Shown here: in pieces, positions 27,054 through 36,158 of the stretch | Layout: every line of letters begins with the position of its first letter | Numbering within the stretch: position 1 is the first letter of the stretch | Source: Bacteroidota bacterium | GTDB lineage: Bacteria > Bacteroidota > Bacteroidia > Chitinophagales > Chitinophagaceae | Direction: 5' to 3' | Assembly (NCBI GenBank): GCA_023417815.1 | Contig: JAEZEI010000051.1 | Span: 62,001 to 126,000, forward strand | DNA length: 64,000 nucleotides | Notes under the pieces: generated by a model | What the model saw: the letters and a program-made list of their open reading frames with translations, nothing else | The model's database searches: none | Told to the model about the DNA's origin: nothing | Translations under genes and position numbers: made by a program

Positions 27054-28246
27054 TCAAAGAAGATCAGGTTTCCATCCCCATAACTCAGGAAACGGTAATC
27101 ATGCTTTAAGGCATGCTCGTAAACCCATTTCCAGTTTTCTCCCAATGCCGCCGCTACCAAAAGCAAAAGTGTAGATCCCGGCTGGTGAAAATTCGTGACC
27201 AACCCTTTTACAGTTCTGAATTTGTACCCAGGGGCTATCAGCAGGCTGGTTTGTGCAAAAAGATCTTTTTCCTGAGCTTTTAAATTGCTGGCCAGTGCAC
27301 TAAATGCGTCCTGGTAAGTAATTTCTGTATTTGTATTATGGTACGGATACCATTGGTCCAGGTGTTCAATGGGTTCACCTTTAATAATCGCATATCCAAA
27401 CCAGAAGAATGATTCAAGGGATCTTAAAGAGGTTGTTCCCACAGCGATCAATTCATCCTGTTCTGCCAACTTGAGAAGGTTTTCAGCAGAGGTCTGGATC
27501 CATTCAGCATGCATGTCGTGCCCGGCCATTACGTCAGCCTTTACCGGTTTAAATGTTCCTGCACCCACATGAAGAGTAACAAATTGACGACTGATCCCTT
27601 TATTCTTTAATTGTTCAAAGATCCGGTCTGTAAAATGAAGACCTGCTGTTGGCGCTGCTACAGATCCTGGATGATTTGCGAAGGTTGTCTGGTATCTTTC
27701 CGAATCTTCGCTTCCTGGCTCCCGTTTAATATAGGGGGGCAGGGGAATATTTCCGAAAACGGAAAGTATTTGGGCAAAGGAGATGTTTCCGGGTTCCCAC
27801 GAAAATTTTATCAGGTAGGCATCATTCAATCTTTCAGTTTTTGAAGCCCTGAGCGTAATATTTTGTTTTTGAAGGAGTAAGTCCTCATCTTTCCATTTTG
27901 CTGCTCCGCCAACCAGGCATTTCCAGGCTGCGTCTTGCTTTTCGGATAAGGCCTCATTATATGAAAGAATGCGTTTCGCAGGTTCCAGGCAGAAGATCTC
28001 TATCCCTTTTCCGGAAGTAGTTTTAAAATGAAGCCTGGCATTGATCACCCTCGTATCATTGAATACCAATGCAGCATTTCCCGGCAGAAATTCAGCGATG
28101 TTGCTGTAATAATCATCGCTGATCAAATTGTTCCTGAAGATTAATAGTTTTGAGCTGTCGCGTTCGGGCAGTGGGTGCAACGCAATTTTTTCTGCAGGAA
28201 GTTCATAAGTATAATCTGCTATCCTGATCTGCCTCGGGTCATTCAT
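27044..28246 (-). CDS. queA: S-adenosylmethionine:tRNA ribosyltransferase-isomerase
   Basis: Transfers and isomerises the ribose of SAM onto preQ1-modified tRNA, making epoxyqueuosine. The 400-residue protein carries family motifs including PLPERDSSKLL, NDTRVINARL, HPGSVAAPTAGLHFT, FVTLHVGAGTF and the C-terminal TNFHQPGSTLLLLVAA. It is longer than the roughly 350-residue E. coli enzyme because of an insertion near residues 90-150, which is usual for Bacteroidota. ATG 28246 was chosen; it overlaps the acs stop by 8 bases, indicating coupling. Confidence 0.95.
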   Translation of the reverse strand: MNDPRQIRIADYTYELPAEKIALHPLPERDSSKLLIFRNNLISDDYYSNIAEFLPGNAALVFNDTRVINARLHFKTTSGKGIEIFCLEPAKRILSYNEALSEKQDAAWKCLVGGAAKWKDEDLLLQKQNITLRASKTERLNDAYLIKFSWEPGNISFAQILSVFGNIPLPPYIKREPGSEDSERYQTTFANHPGSVAAPTAGLHFTDRIFEQLKNKGISRQFVTLHVGAGTFKPVKADVMAGHDMHAEWIQTSAENLLKLAEQDELIAVGTTSLRSLESFFWFGYAIIKGEPIEHLDQWYPYHNTNTEITYQDAFSALASNLKAQEKDLFAQTSLLIAPGYKFRTVKGLVTNFHQPGSTLLLLVAAALGENWKWVYEHALKHDYRFLSYGDGNLIFFDQG

Positions 28247-30152
28247 TTTTATTTCCCTCCCTGATTTCATTCACAACCTGGGGATCAAGCAACGTGGAAG
28301 TATCACCCATATCACTTTCACCAGCTGCGATCTTTCTAAGGATCCTTCTCATGATCTTACCGCTGCGTGTCTTAGGTAATCCCTTAACAAATTGTATCCT
28401 GTCTGGTTTGGCTATAGGACCTATGATACGCGCAACCGTTTCGCAAATATCCCTGTTCGTTAGTTCCTCGTCCTGATGAAATCCTTCAAAAATTACAAAT
28501 GCATAGATGCCTTCCCCTTTAATAGGATGCGGGAAACCGACCACAGCGCTTTCGATAACGCCGGTGTGCATGTTTATGGCATTCTCTACCTCCGCGGTGC
28601 CGATCCTGTGTCCACTTACATTAAGAACATCATCCACCCTGCCCGTGATCCTGTAATTACCATCACTGTCGCGAAAGCATCCATCCCCAGTAAAATAATA
28701 GCCAGGATAGGCAGAAAAATATGTATTCCGGCAACGTTCATGATCCCCATATGTTGTGCGAAGCATGCCCGGCCAGGGAAATGAAATGCATAGGTTGCCT
28801 GAGGTACTAATTTGTTTTTGCGGCTCTCCTTTTTCGTCCATAATCGTGGGGAAGATACCAGGCAGGGGCAGGGTAGCGTGTGCTGGAATAGCAGGTGTAA
28901 CACCTGCGAGGTTCGCTATCATAATCCCGCCTGTTTCAGTTTGCCACCATGTATCAGTTATGGGGCATCTTTCTTTGCCGATCTTCTTATTATACCAATT
29001 CCATGCTTCTTCGTTAATTGGTTCACCAACAGTTCCTAAAACTTTCAGCGAGGAAAGATCGTGTCCTTCAACAAATGAATCTCCTTGGGCCATCAGGCCA
29101 CGTATGGCAGTTGGCGCAGTATATAGAATGTTAACCTTATGTTTTTCTGTGATCTTCCAGAACCTGGATGCATCGGGATATGTTGGGATCCCTTCGAACA
29201 TGAGCACTGTTGCTCCAGCGCATAAAGGACCGTAAACAATATAGCTATGCCCGGTAATCCAGCCGATATCTGCAGTGCAAAAATGAACATCTCCGATTTC
29301 GTATTGAAAAACATTAACGAAGGTGTAGGTGGTCCAGATCATGTATCCCGCAACGGTATGAACAACTCCTTTTGGCTTACCTGTACTACCGGAGGTATAG
29401 AGTATGAACAGCATATCTTCTGAATCCATCGATTCAGCCCGGCATTCAGTCATCCCGGTCTTCTCCATCCTGGCCGTTTCATCATGCCACCAAACATCCC
29501 GGCCTTTTATCATACTAACAGGCTGCTGTATGCGAGACAATACAATGACCTTTTCTACAGTGATGGATGTAAGTAAAGCATCATCGATTATTTCCTTTAA
29601 CGCAATGGTCTTATTTCCCCTGAAAGCCCCATCTGCAGTGATCACCATTTTGCAGGATGCATCTGTTATGCGGTCAGAAATGCTTTGGGCAGAAAACCCT
29701 CCAAATACCACCGAATGAATTGCACCAATTCGTGCGCAGGCAAGCATAGCCACAGGGAGTTCCGGAACCATGGGCATGTAGATACAAACCCTGTCTCCTT
29801 TTTGGATACCGTGCGATTTTAAAACATTGGCGAACAGGCATACCTGGTAGTGCAGTTCTTTATAACTAAGTTTCCTGATTTCTTCTCCAGGATCATTTGG
29901 TTCCCATATTATAGCAATTGAATCGCCATTTCTTTCCAGGTGGCGGTCCAGGGCATTTTCTGTGATATTGAGTTTTCCGCCCTTGAACCATTCAACTTTA
30001 GGCTCCTTAAAGTTCCACTCAAGAACCTTATCCCATTTCTTTTGCCAGTGGAAAGTTCCTGCTATTTCGTTCCAGAATTCTTCAGGATTGTCCTGGCTAC
30101 TTTTGTATGCAGATTTGTAATGTTCAGGATCTTTAATCTTATATGAGTACAT
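28239..30152 (-). CDS. acs: Acetyl-CoA synthetase (AMP-forming)
   Basis: Converts acetate, ATP and CoA into acetyl-CoA, AMP and pyrophosphate via acetyl-AMP. The 637-residue protein shows the P-loop-like YTSGSTGKPKGV, the TDTWWQTETGG adenylate-binding segment, GRVDDVLNVSGHR and the C-terminal KTRSGKIMRR, whose lysine is the catalytic and acetylatable residue. ATG at 30152 is preferred to a GTG at 30155. It follows the NagZ fusion gene directly and overlaps queA, so it is the middle gene of a three-gene operon. Confidence 0.96.
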   Translation of the reverse strand: MYSYKIKDPEHYKSAYKSSQDNPEEFWNEIAGTFHWQKKWDKVLEWNFKEPKVEWFKGGKLNITENALDRHLERNGDSIAIIWEPNDPGEEIRKLSYKELHYQVCLFANVLKSHGIQKGDRVCIYMPMVPELPVAMLACARIGAIHSVVFGGFSAQSISDRITDASCKMVITADGAFRGNKTIALKEIIDDALLTSITVEKVIVLSRIQQPVSMIKGRDVWWHDETARMEKTGMTECRAESMDSEDMLFILYTSGSTGKPKGVVHTVAGYMIWTTYTFVNVFQYEIGDVHFCTADIGWITGHSYIVYGPLCAGATVLMFEGIPTYPDASRFWKITEKHKVNILYTAPTAIRGLMAQGDSFVEGHDLSSLKVLGTVGEPINEEAWNWYNKKIGKERCPITDTWWQTETGGIMIANLAGVTPAIPAHATLPLPGIFPTIMDEKGEPQKQISTSGNLCISFPWPGMLRTTYGDHERCRNTYFSAYPGYYFTGDGCFRDSDGNYRITGRVDDVLNVSGHRIGTAEVENAINMHTGVIESAVVGFPHPIKGEGIYAFVIFEGFHQDEELTNRDICETVARIIGPIAKPDRIQFVKGLPKTRSGKIMRRILRKIAAGESDMGDTSTLLDPQVVNEIREGNKNE

Positions 30153-30155
30153 CAC

Positions 30156-33068
30156 TTACATATTTTCTGCTGCGCGATAAACCAGGTCGTGTAATTGCTC
30201 CCTGATCTTTAAACGTTGAAATGCGAAGCTATTATCAGGATAAACCCGGTTTGTTAAAAGTATGAACATTATTCCTGATTGAGGATCGGCCCACGCAGAA
30301 GTTCCGGTATAACCGGTATGCCCGAAGGTAAAGGGTGAAACGGACCTGGATGGATAGGGATCATTTCTTAGGTCATTATTTTTTTCAGGTTTGTCAAAAC
30401 CCAATCCACGGCGGCTAAGCAAACTTCCATAGGCTGTGAAGAGCCTAACAGTAGAGGAACCCAGGTAACGCCTGCCATTAAATGTTCCTTCATTTAGCAA
30501 CATCTGCATTATGCATGCTACATCACGAGCATCGCCAAAAAGACCGGCATGTCCTGCCACTCCTCCAAACATTGCTGCTCCCTGGTCATGTACGGTACCT
30601 ATCAGCAATTGCTTGCGGAAAATGTTATCCAGTTCAGTTGGTACTATCCTTTCTGCCGGAAATTGCTCCAAAGGGTTAAATGCAAGCGAGGCGAGATGCA
30701 TAGGGGTATAAAATACGCTGTCTACATATTTATCAAGCGTAGTTCCGGTAACTGCCTCTACGATTTTACCCATCAGGATAAAATCATTATCACTATATAC
30801 ATATCCTTTCTTCCCGGTGTATCCAGTTTCCCTGATCCGGGCAACCATAGTATCCTTCCAGTCGTTACGGAGGTATAAACCGGTCGCAACCTTTATATTA
30901 AAGCCTTCGCCCGGTTTATTGGAATAAAGATCGCTGCGCAAGTTTCCGTTCCTGTCAATAGTTTCTTTGTGAAACGGAATATAGGAAACGAGCCCGGCTT
31001 CATGCAAAAGGATTTTGTCTAATCTTAGATGTCCTACAGGGGAGTTTCTGAATTCCGGAAGATAGTCTCCGACAACCGATTTCAGTTCTATTCGTTTTTC
31101 GTCATAAAGCTTCATTACCGCGATAGTTGTTGCACATATCTTGGTGAGTGAAGCCAGGTCATAAATGGAACTGCGGTTTAATCCAGCCTGTTCGTTATAA
31201 GTCCTGGAGCCATAGGCCCGGTGGTAAAAGATCTTCCCATTCTTTGCCGCGAGCAAAACTGCTCCCGGCATGGCTTTTTTTTTAATTGCAGATTCGGTTA
31301 TTGAATCAATGGCGCGGAAGAACGGGTTGGCCAGGTCCGGTGAATCCATCATTTCGGTTGCAATACCATGCCCATAGCTCCAGGTTTTACAAACAGTTAC
31401 GGGCAATTTTCCTTTAAATGGAATTCTCCCTGCAAGCATTCTTACTGCAGCCGCCTGTGTGAATTCGTCATCTTCATATGCAACTGCGATATTGGATGCT
31501 CCACACCAATTCTTTGCAGCGTATGCATTTCCAAATATGAATGTGAAGGATGGTGTTGCTTCCTGGATATCTTTTACAAATCGAATTACCGATGGAGTCA
31601 GGCCGAAGTTTGTTGAAGGGCTTCGGGAAAGTCCATGCACTCCAATCACTATTTTTTTATGGTCCCTGGTGACCTTTCGGAGCAACTTTTCAAGCTCTTC
31701 CTTTTTTAATGATGAAGGGTCTACATAATAAACTGCTGCATTAAACATTGCCTCCATCCTTATCCCAAGAGCGGTAGGACCTTTTGCATTCACACCTATA
31801 TATGCAATATCCTGCTCTAACAGATCTGCTGATAGAGGGAAGAAAACCTTATCGTTACCAGACAATAATGTAATTGCATTTTCCGCAACCAGGGTCTTCA
31901 TTTCAGGAACTTCCTTATTCAGGTCCTCATAAAGATTCTTCGTGTTTACATTGGTGGCCATATGCATGCCGTATAGGTGCTTATTCTGCAATACACGCTT
32001 TGCATGGAATTCAATCTGCTTCCAGGTAAGCTTTTTTTCTTTTATTGCTTCCCTGATAGCTTTTATAGCTACCGGAACATCTTCAGGCAGGCACAGCATA
32101 TCATTGCCTGCTATCAAAGATTCCACTTCCACGTCTCCCTTAGGAAAGAATTTGGATACCCCTTTCATTTCAAGAGCATCAGTAAATGTGAGGCCATTAA
32201 AGCCCAGGTCTTCGCGCAAAAGTGTTGTAACATTGTTTCTTGAGATGGATGTTGCTCTGTTGGGCCTGTTATCAATAGAGGGGATGTAGAGATGGGCGAT
32301 CATAGCACTCCCAACACCAGCATCAAAGATCCTTCTGAAAGGATAAAGTTCAAGAGAATCGAGCTGCTCCCTTGTCTTATTTATCACCGGGAGATCAAGA
32401 TGTGAATCCACGGAAACATCACCATGACCGGGAAAATGTTTGGCACAGGCCATGATCCCATTATCCTGCATACCTTTCATGTATGCAATTCCATGAGCCG
32501 CCACACGGTATTTATCTTCTCCAAAACTTCTGTCGTTGATCACCGGATTTGCCGGATTGTTATTTACATCCACAACCGGGGCATAATTCACGTGGATGCC
32601 TAATCGCTTTAACTGGTTGGCCACAACAACACCATATCGGTAGATGATTGAACTATCAGTTACAGCTCCAAGCATCATTTGCCTGGGTAAAGGAGCTACG
32701 CTGTCAAGTATCCGCATTCCCAATCCCCATTCAGCATCAACGCAAAGCATTAAAGGTGTTTTTGCTTCCTGTTGAAGCCTGTTGATCCAATATGCCTGTT
32801 GCATAGGCCCCCCCTGGAAGACACATAAGCCACCGATATTATATTTTTTTACCAGTTCACTTACTTTATCACCATAAAATATAGCCCTCCTGCCGTCTAG
32901 TGCTGAAAGCCGAACGATCATTAATTGTGCGATCCTTTCATCATTAGTGAGTTTTTTGTACACACTATCAGCCCATTCTTCCGCCTCTTTCACCCTTTCA
33001 GGGGAATGTTGCTGTGAAAGAGTGATGGTGTACATGAATAGGAATATGAGGGAAAAGAGGTAACGCAT
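30156..33068 (-). CDS. Glycoside hydrolase family 3 (NagZ-like) fused to a serine hydrolase
   Basis: A 970-residue exported protein (signal peptide 1-19) joining two enzymes. Residues about 30-375 form a GH3 beta-N-acetylglucosaminidase with the NagZ signature KHFPGHGDVSVDSH (210-223) and nucleophile D297 in FTDALEM. Residues 380-565 look like the second GH3 domain. Residues about 585-965 are a class C beta-lactamase-fold serine hydrolase with S640-x-x-K643 (SLTK), Y758-S-D and H917-T-G. The fusion suggests a periplasmic peptidoglycan-processing enzyme that trims both sugar and peptide or ester parts. Confidence 0.92.
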   Translation of the reverse strand: MRYLFSLIFLFMYTITLSQQHSPERVKEAEEWADSVYKKLTNDERIAQLMIVRLSALDGRRAIFYGDKVSELVKKYNIGGLCVFQGGPMQQAYWINRLQQEAKTPLMLCVDAEWGLGMRILDSVAPLPRQMMLGAVTDSSIIYRYGVVVANQLKRLGIHVNYAPVVDVNNNPANPVINDRSFGEDKYRVAAHGIAYMKGMQDNGIMACAKHFPGHGDVSVDSHLDLPVINKTREQLDSLELYPFRRIFDAGVGSAMIAHLYIPSIDNRPNRATSISRNNVTTLLREDLGFNGLTFTDALEMKGVSKFFPKGDVEVESLIAGNDMLCLPEDVPVAIKAIREAIKEKKLTWKQIEFHAKRVLQNKHLYGMHMATNVNTKNLYEDLNKEVPEMKTLVAENAITLLSGNDKVFFPLSADLLEQDIAYIGVNAKGPTALGIRMEAMFNAAVYYVDPSSLKKEELEKLLRKVTRDHKKIVIGVHGLSRSPSTNFGLTPSVIRFVKDIQEATPSFTFIFGNAYAAKNWCGASNIAVAYEDDEFTQAAAVRMLAGRIPFKGKLPVTVCKTWSYGHGIATEMMDSPDLANPFFRAIDSITESAIKKKAMPGAVLLAAKNGKIFYHRAYGSRTYNEQAGLNRSSIYDLASLTKICATTIAVMKLYDEKRIELKSVVGDYLPEFRNSPVGHLRLDKILLHEAGLVSYIPFHKETIDRNGNLRSDLYSNKPGEGFNIKVATGLYLRNDWKDTMVARIRETGYTGKKGYVYSDNDFILMGKIVEAVTGTTLDKYVDSVFYTPMHLASLAFNPLEQFPAERIVPTELDNIFRKQLLIGTVHDQGAAMFGGVAGHAGLFGDARDVACIMQMLLNEGTFNGRRYLGSSTVRLFTAYGSLLSRRGLGFDKPEKNNDLRNDPYPSRSVSPFTFGHTGYTGTSAWADPQSGIMFILLTNRVYPDNSFAFQRLKIREQLHDLVYRAAENM

Positions 33069-33097
33069 TATTCAAATATTATAGGGGCGGGATATCG

Positions 33098-33105
33098 TAT
33101 TTTTG
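33098..33105 (+). promoter_or_regulatory. Probable -7 promoter element for mutL
   Basis: TATTTTTG matches TAnnTTTG, 20 bases before the TTG start codon of mutL. No -33 element at standard spacing. Confidence 0.5.
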
Positions 33106-33125
33106 ATGTTACAAAATACACGATT

Positions 33126-34922
33126 TTGCCCGATATCATTCAATTACTGCCGGATAACATTGCCAACCAGATCGCTGCGGGTGAAGTGATACAACGCCCT
33201 GCCAGCGCGGTTAAAGAGCTCCTGGAAAATTCTGTGGATGCCGGAGCAGATGAAATTAAACTTTTCGTTAACGATGCAGGTAAATCACTTATACAGGTAA
33301 TTGATAATGGGAAAGGAATGAGTGTAACAGATGCACGTATGGCATTTGAAAGACATGCCACATCAAAGATCAGGAATATTGAAGACCTGTTCAGTATTCG
33401 GACAATGGGCTTCAGGGGAGAGGCTTTGGCAAGTATTGCCGCTGTATCCCAGGTAGAATTAAAAACCAGGAAAATTGATGAGGAAGCAGGTACATACCTG
33501 GAAATTGAAGACAGTATTGTGAGAAAACAGGAGCCAGTTGCTTTTCCTGCAGGAACAAGCATAGCCATGAAGAACCTATTCTTCAATATCCCGGCAAGGC
33601 GGAATTTCTTAAAGAGCAATGCAGCTGAGTTAAGGCATATCGTTGATGAGTTCATCAGGGTTGCGATGGCCTTTCCTAATATATTCTTTTCGCTCTCTTC
33701 AAATGGGCAGCAGGTTTTTCACCTGGAGAAAGGAACGCCTAAACAAAGAATCGTACAGATCCTTGGTCAACAGTACAATTCAAAACTGGTAACCGTTCAG
33801 GAGCAGACCGACTATATGAATATTTATGGTTTCGTAGGGAAACCCGAGATAGCAAAGAAGACCAGGGGAGACCAGTATTTTTTTGTGAATAACCGTTTTA
33901 TAAAAAGCGCATACCTGAATCATGCCGTGATGGGAGCATTTGAGGACCTGGTCCCGAAAGACAGTTTTCCAATGTATGCGTTATTTATTGACCTGGATCC
34001 TTCGCAACTCGACATAAACGTACACCCTACAAAACAGGAAATAAAGTTTGAGGATGAAAAGATCATTTATGCATTTGTACAGTCTGCTGTAAAACATGCA
34101 CTAGCTCAGTTCAGTATTACTCCAACCCTCGATTTTGAACTGGATGCTTCGATTGAGCACCTGGATGCTGTTAGAAAGCCTGTTTCAGAAGAAATGAGGG
34201 CATCCACAGCCTCAAAGGATATTTTCAGAACATTTACACAAAAGCACCAGGCACATGCAGTTGAGAAAGGTGCAGGACTTAAACACTGGGATGAATTAAT
34301 GCCGGAGCAGCAGGCCGTTGAAATAAGACCTGAACTACCATTGAAGGCTGATCCAGCTGATTGCCCAATGATGCAGCTTCATTCTTCATTTATTCTTTTG
34401 CAGAATGAAGATGGGTTTCTTTTGGTGCAGCAGCAGAATGCTCACGAGCGGATACTTTATGAAAAATACCAGAATGCTCTTGAAGGAAAACCTATTGCCA
34501 CCCAGCAGAGCCTTTTCCCTGCCATGATTGAACTGTCGGCCCAGGACTCGGTATTGCTGCAGGAACTCCTGCCGGATCTGAGGCAGATCGGATTCCAGAT
34601 CGAATCCTTTGGCAAAAATGCATTTGTGATCCAGGGGACTCCTGCAGATATTATGGAAGGGAACGAATCTAAGGCCATTGAAAAAATGCTGGAGCAGTAT
34701 AAACATTTCAGTTCCGACCTTAAATATTCAAAGAGAGAAAAATTAATGCGTTCCCTTGCCCTACAGCAGTCCATAAGAACAGGTTCCATTCTCTCGCAAA
34801 AAGAAATGCAGGGATTGGTCAAAGATCTCTTCAATTGCAAGATGCCTAATTCATCACCGAATGGTAAGCCAACGTACATGACATTTAGAAAGGATGAATT
34901 AGATAAAATGTTCGGAAGATGA
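33126..34922 (+). CDS. mutL: DNA mismatch repair protein MutL, TTG start
   Basis: Links MutS mismatch recognition to strand removal. The N-terminal GHKL ATPase is intact: E16 to E34 region with AAGEVIQRP and LLENSVDAGA, then VIDNGKGM and TMGFRGEAL (93-101). The C-terminal dimer domain covers about 405-598. The endonuclease motif DQHAxxExxxxE is replaced by QQQNAHERILYE (435-446), and the CPHGRP-type metal motif by SPNGKP (577-582). The start is TTG at 33126, since no ATG fits and the family N-terminus begins here. Tail-to-tail with the next gene without a gap. Confidence 0.96.
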   Translation: MPDIIQLLPDNIANQIAAGEVIQRPASAVKELLENSVDAGADEIKLFVNDAGKSLIQVIDNGKGMSVTDARMAFERHATSKIRNIEDLFSIRTMGFRGEALASIAAVSQVELKTRKIDEEAGTYLEIEDSIVRKQEPVAFPAGTSIAMKNLFFNIPARRNFLKSNAAELRHIVDEFIRVAMAFPNIFFSLSSNGQQVFHLEKGTPKQRIVQILGQQYNSKLVTVQEQTDYMNIYGFVGKPEIAKKTRGDQYFFVNNRFIKSAYLNHAVMGAFEDLVPKDSFPMYALFIDLDPSQLDINVHPTKQEIKFEDEKIIYAFVQSAVKHALAQFSITPTLDFELDASIEHLDAVRKPVSEEMRASTASKDIFRTFTQKHQAHAVEKGAGLKHWDELMPEQQAVEIRPELPLKADPADCPMMQLHSSFILLQNEDGFLLVQQQNAHERILYEKYQNALEGKPIATQQSLFPAMIELSAQDSVLLQELLPDLRQIGFQIESFGKNAFVIQGTPADIMEGNESKAIEKMLEQYKHFSSDLKYSKREKLMRSLALQQSIRTGSILSQKEMQGLVKDLFNCKMPNSSPNGKPTYMTFRKDELDKMFGR

Positions 34923-36047
34923 TCAAAGACGTTCCTGTGAACGAAGCCATCGTTCCGGGATCTGGTTATGACTGGCCTGGAAATAATCTTTGGGACTGCA
35001 GGCAATATAGTTGGAATCAGGCAACTGCATCCACCATCTGCCTGTTCGTTTGCTTTGAAGGAATGTAGTATCAATCTCCCCAAACACTGTATGATATTCA
35101 TTGTAATGCTGTCTTTCTGAAAGACTGCTCTCATGCCGGCTATTATTCCTTCCATCAATGAAATACCAAACCATTTGGGCTATCTGAAGAGCAGACATAC
35201 CATTGCGGTCGTGATCCGGTACGTATCCGTAAATACCGAATGTTTTTAAATCAGTACTCATCCCTGCATACCTGCACAGGGTACATGCTTCTATTCCATC
35301 GAGGCCATTAGGACTTGTACGGCTTGCAGGTGAATCCGAATTTTTGATTGCACTGATGTCGAATGAAAACATATGGCTATTCCTGATCACCGGCTCCATT
35401 TCTTCAATGTCTTCTTTAACCCTGCCAAGCCGGTAACAGTCAAATCTCAGTTTGTCAAGTGTTTCCATCATTCGTGGATGAACAAGGTAAGTCTGGAAGC
35501 CGATGTGGTTAAAATGCCTGATATAATTCGGTTCGAGGGTAAGCATTTCCAGGAGGAAATTGGATGATTTGACAGGACTTTCACTTTTAAGATCAATAAC
35601 TGAATCTACGCATGTGCACTCAATACTTTTTTTAAGGGAAGCGTATGCTCCATATTGTGCCAGGGTAAGATCATGGGAGCCACCGAGCAAAATGACTGTT
35701 TTGCCTGACTCCAGCAGTTCAGAGATCACAATGGTGACCGCTGCATATGTATCTGCAAGCGATTTGCCTTTACGGATATTTCCCAAATCGGCGATCCTGA
35801 TCTCCCGGTGCCAGTAATAAAGATTGTATAATTCTTTTCGGATCGCATCCGGGCCCTTCGAAGTAAGAACCGGGCCCGTCCCCCTGAATTCCGGTATGCC
35901 TAATATCACCAGGTCAGCTTCATCTATGCCGGCACCATTTCCTGTATTTATTGAAACATGGTGCCCGAGATGACCGTCTGTGAAAGAGGCATCATCGCAT
36001 AATTCCTGTACAGGAACCGGGTCCAGGTATTCATAAATGTCATTCAT
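34923..36047 (-). CDS. Arginase-fold protein, formimidoylglutamase-like, degenerate metal site
   Basis: A 374-residue ureohydrolase-superfamily protein. The glycine-rich LLGGSHDLTLAQYGAY motif keeps a histidine ligand. However, the DAHxD motif reads CVDSVIDLK (the histidine is valine), and the SFDxD motif reads FSFDISAI (the second aspartate is serine). Manganese binding is therefore doubtful, and annotation as an active formimidoylglutamase or arginase should be cautious. ATG 36047 follows a promoter element by 15 bases. The C-terminal segment ending near RTGRWWMQLPDS is shared with a Bacteroidota-specific subfamily. Confidence 0.8.
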   Translation of the reverse strand: MNDIYEYLDPVPVQELCDDASFTDGHLGHHVSINTGNGAGIDEADLVILGIPEFRGTGPVLTSKGPDAIRKELYNLYYWHREIRIADLGNIRKGKSLADTYAAVTIVISELLESGKTVILLGGSHDLTLAQYGAYASLKKSIECTCVDSVIDLKSESPVKSSNFLLEMLTLEPNYIRHFNHIGFQTYLVHPRMMETLDKLRFDCYRLGRVKEDIEEMEPVIRNSHMFSFDISAIKNSDSPASRTSPNGLDGIEACTLCRYAGMSTDLKTFGIYGYVPDHDRNGMSALQIAQMVWYFIDGRNNSRHESSLSERQHYNEYHTVFGEIDTTFLQSKRTGRWWMQLPDSNYIACSPKDYFQASHNQIPERWLRSQERL

Positions 36048-36062
36048 GAGGCAAGTTTGCCG

Positions 36063-36070
36063 CAAACCTA
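36063..36070 (-). promoter_or_regulatory. Probable -7 promoter element for the arginase-fold gene
   Basis: Minus strand TAGGTTTG matches TAnnTTTG, 15 bases before ATG 36047. It argues against the in-frame start at 36065. Confidence 0.5.
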
Positions 36071-36132
36071 ATATTATTACGTTAAACCTTACTATAAAAG
36101 GAAAAACGATATGGAATGGAATTTCAACTTAG

Positions 36133-36140
36133 TACCTTTG
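36133..36140 (+). promoter_or_regulatory. Probable -7 promoter element for korA
   Basis: TACCTTTG matches TAnnTTTG, 18 bases before the GTG start of korA at 36159. Confidence 0.5.
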
Positions 36141-36158
36141 CAACATAATTAAGAAATA

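Noticed and set aside
34457..35158. 233-codon minus-strand open frame across the mutL / arginase-fold junction
   Set aside because: It is out of frame with both supported genes and covers the conserved MutL C-terminus.
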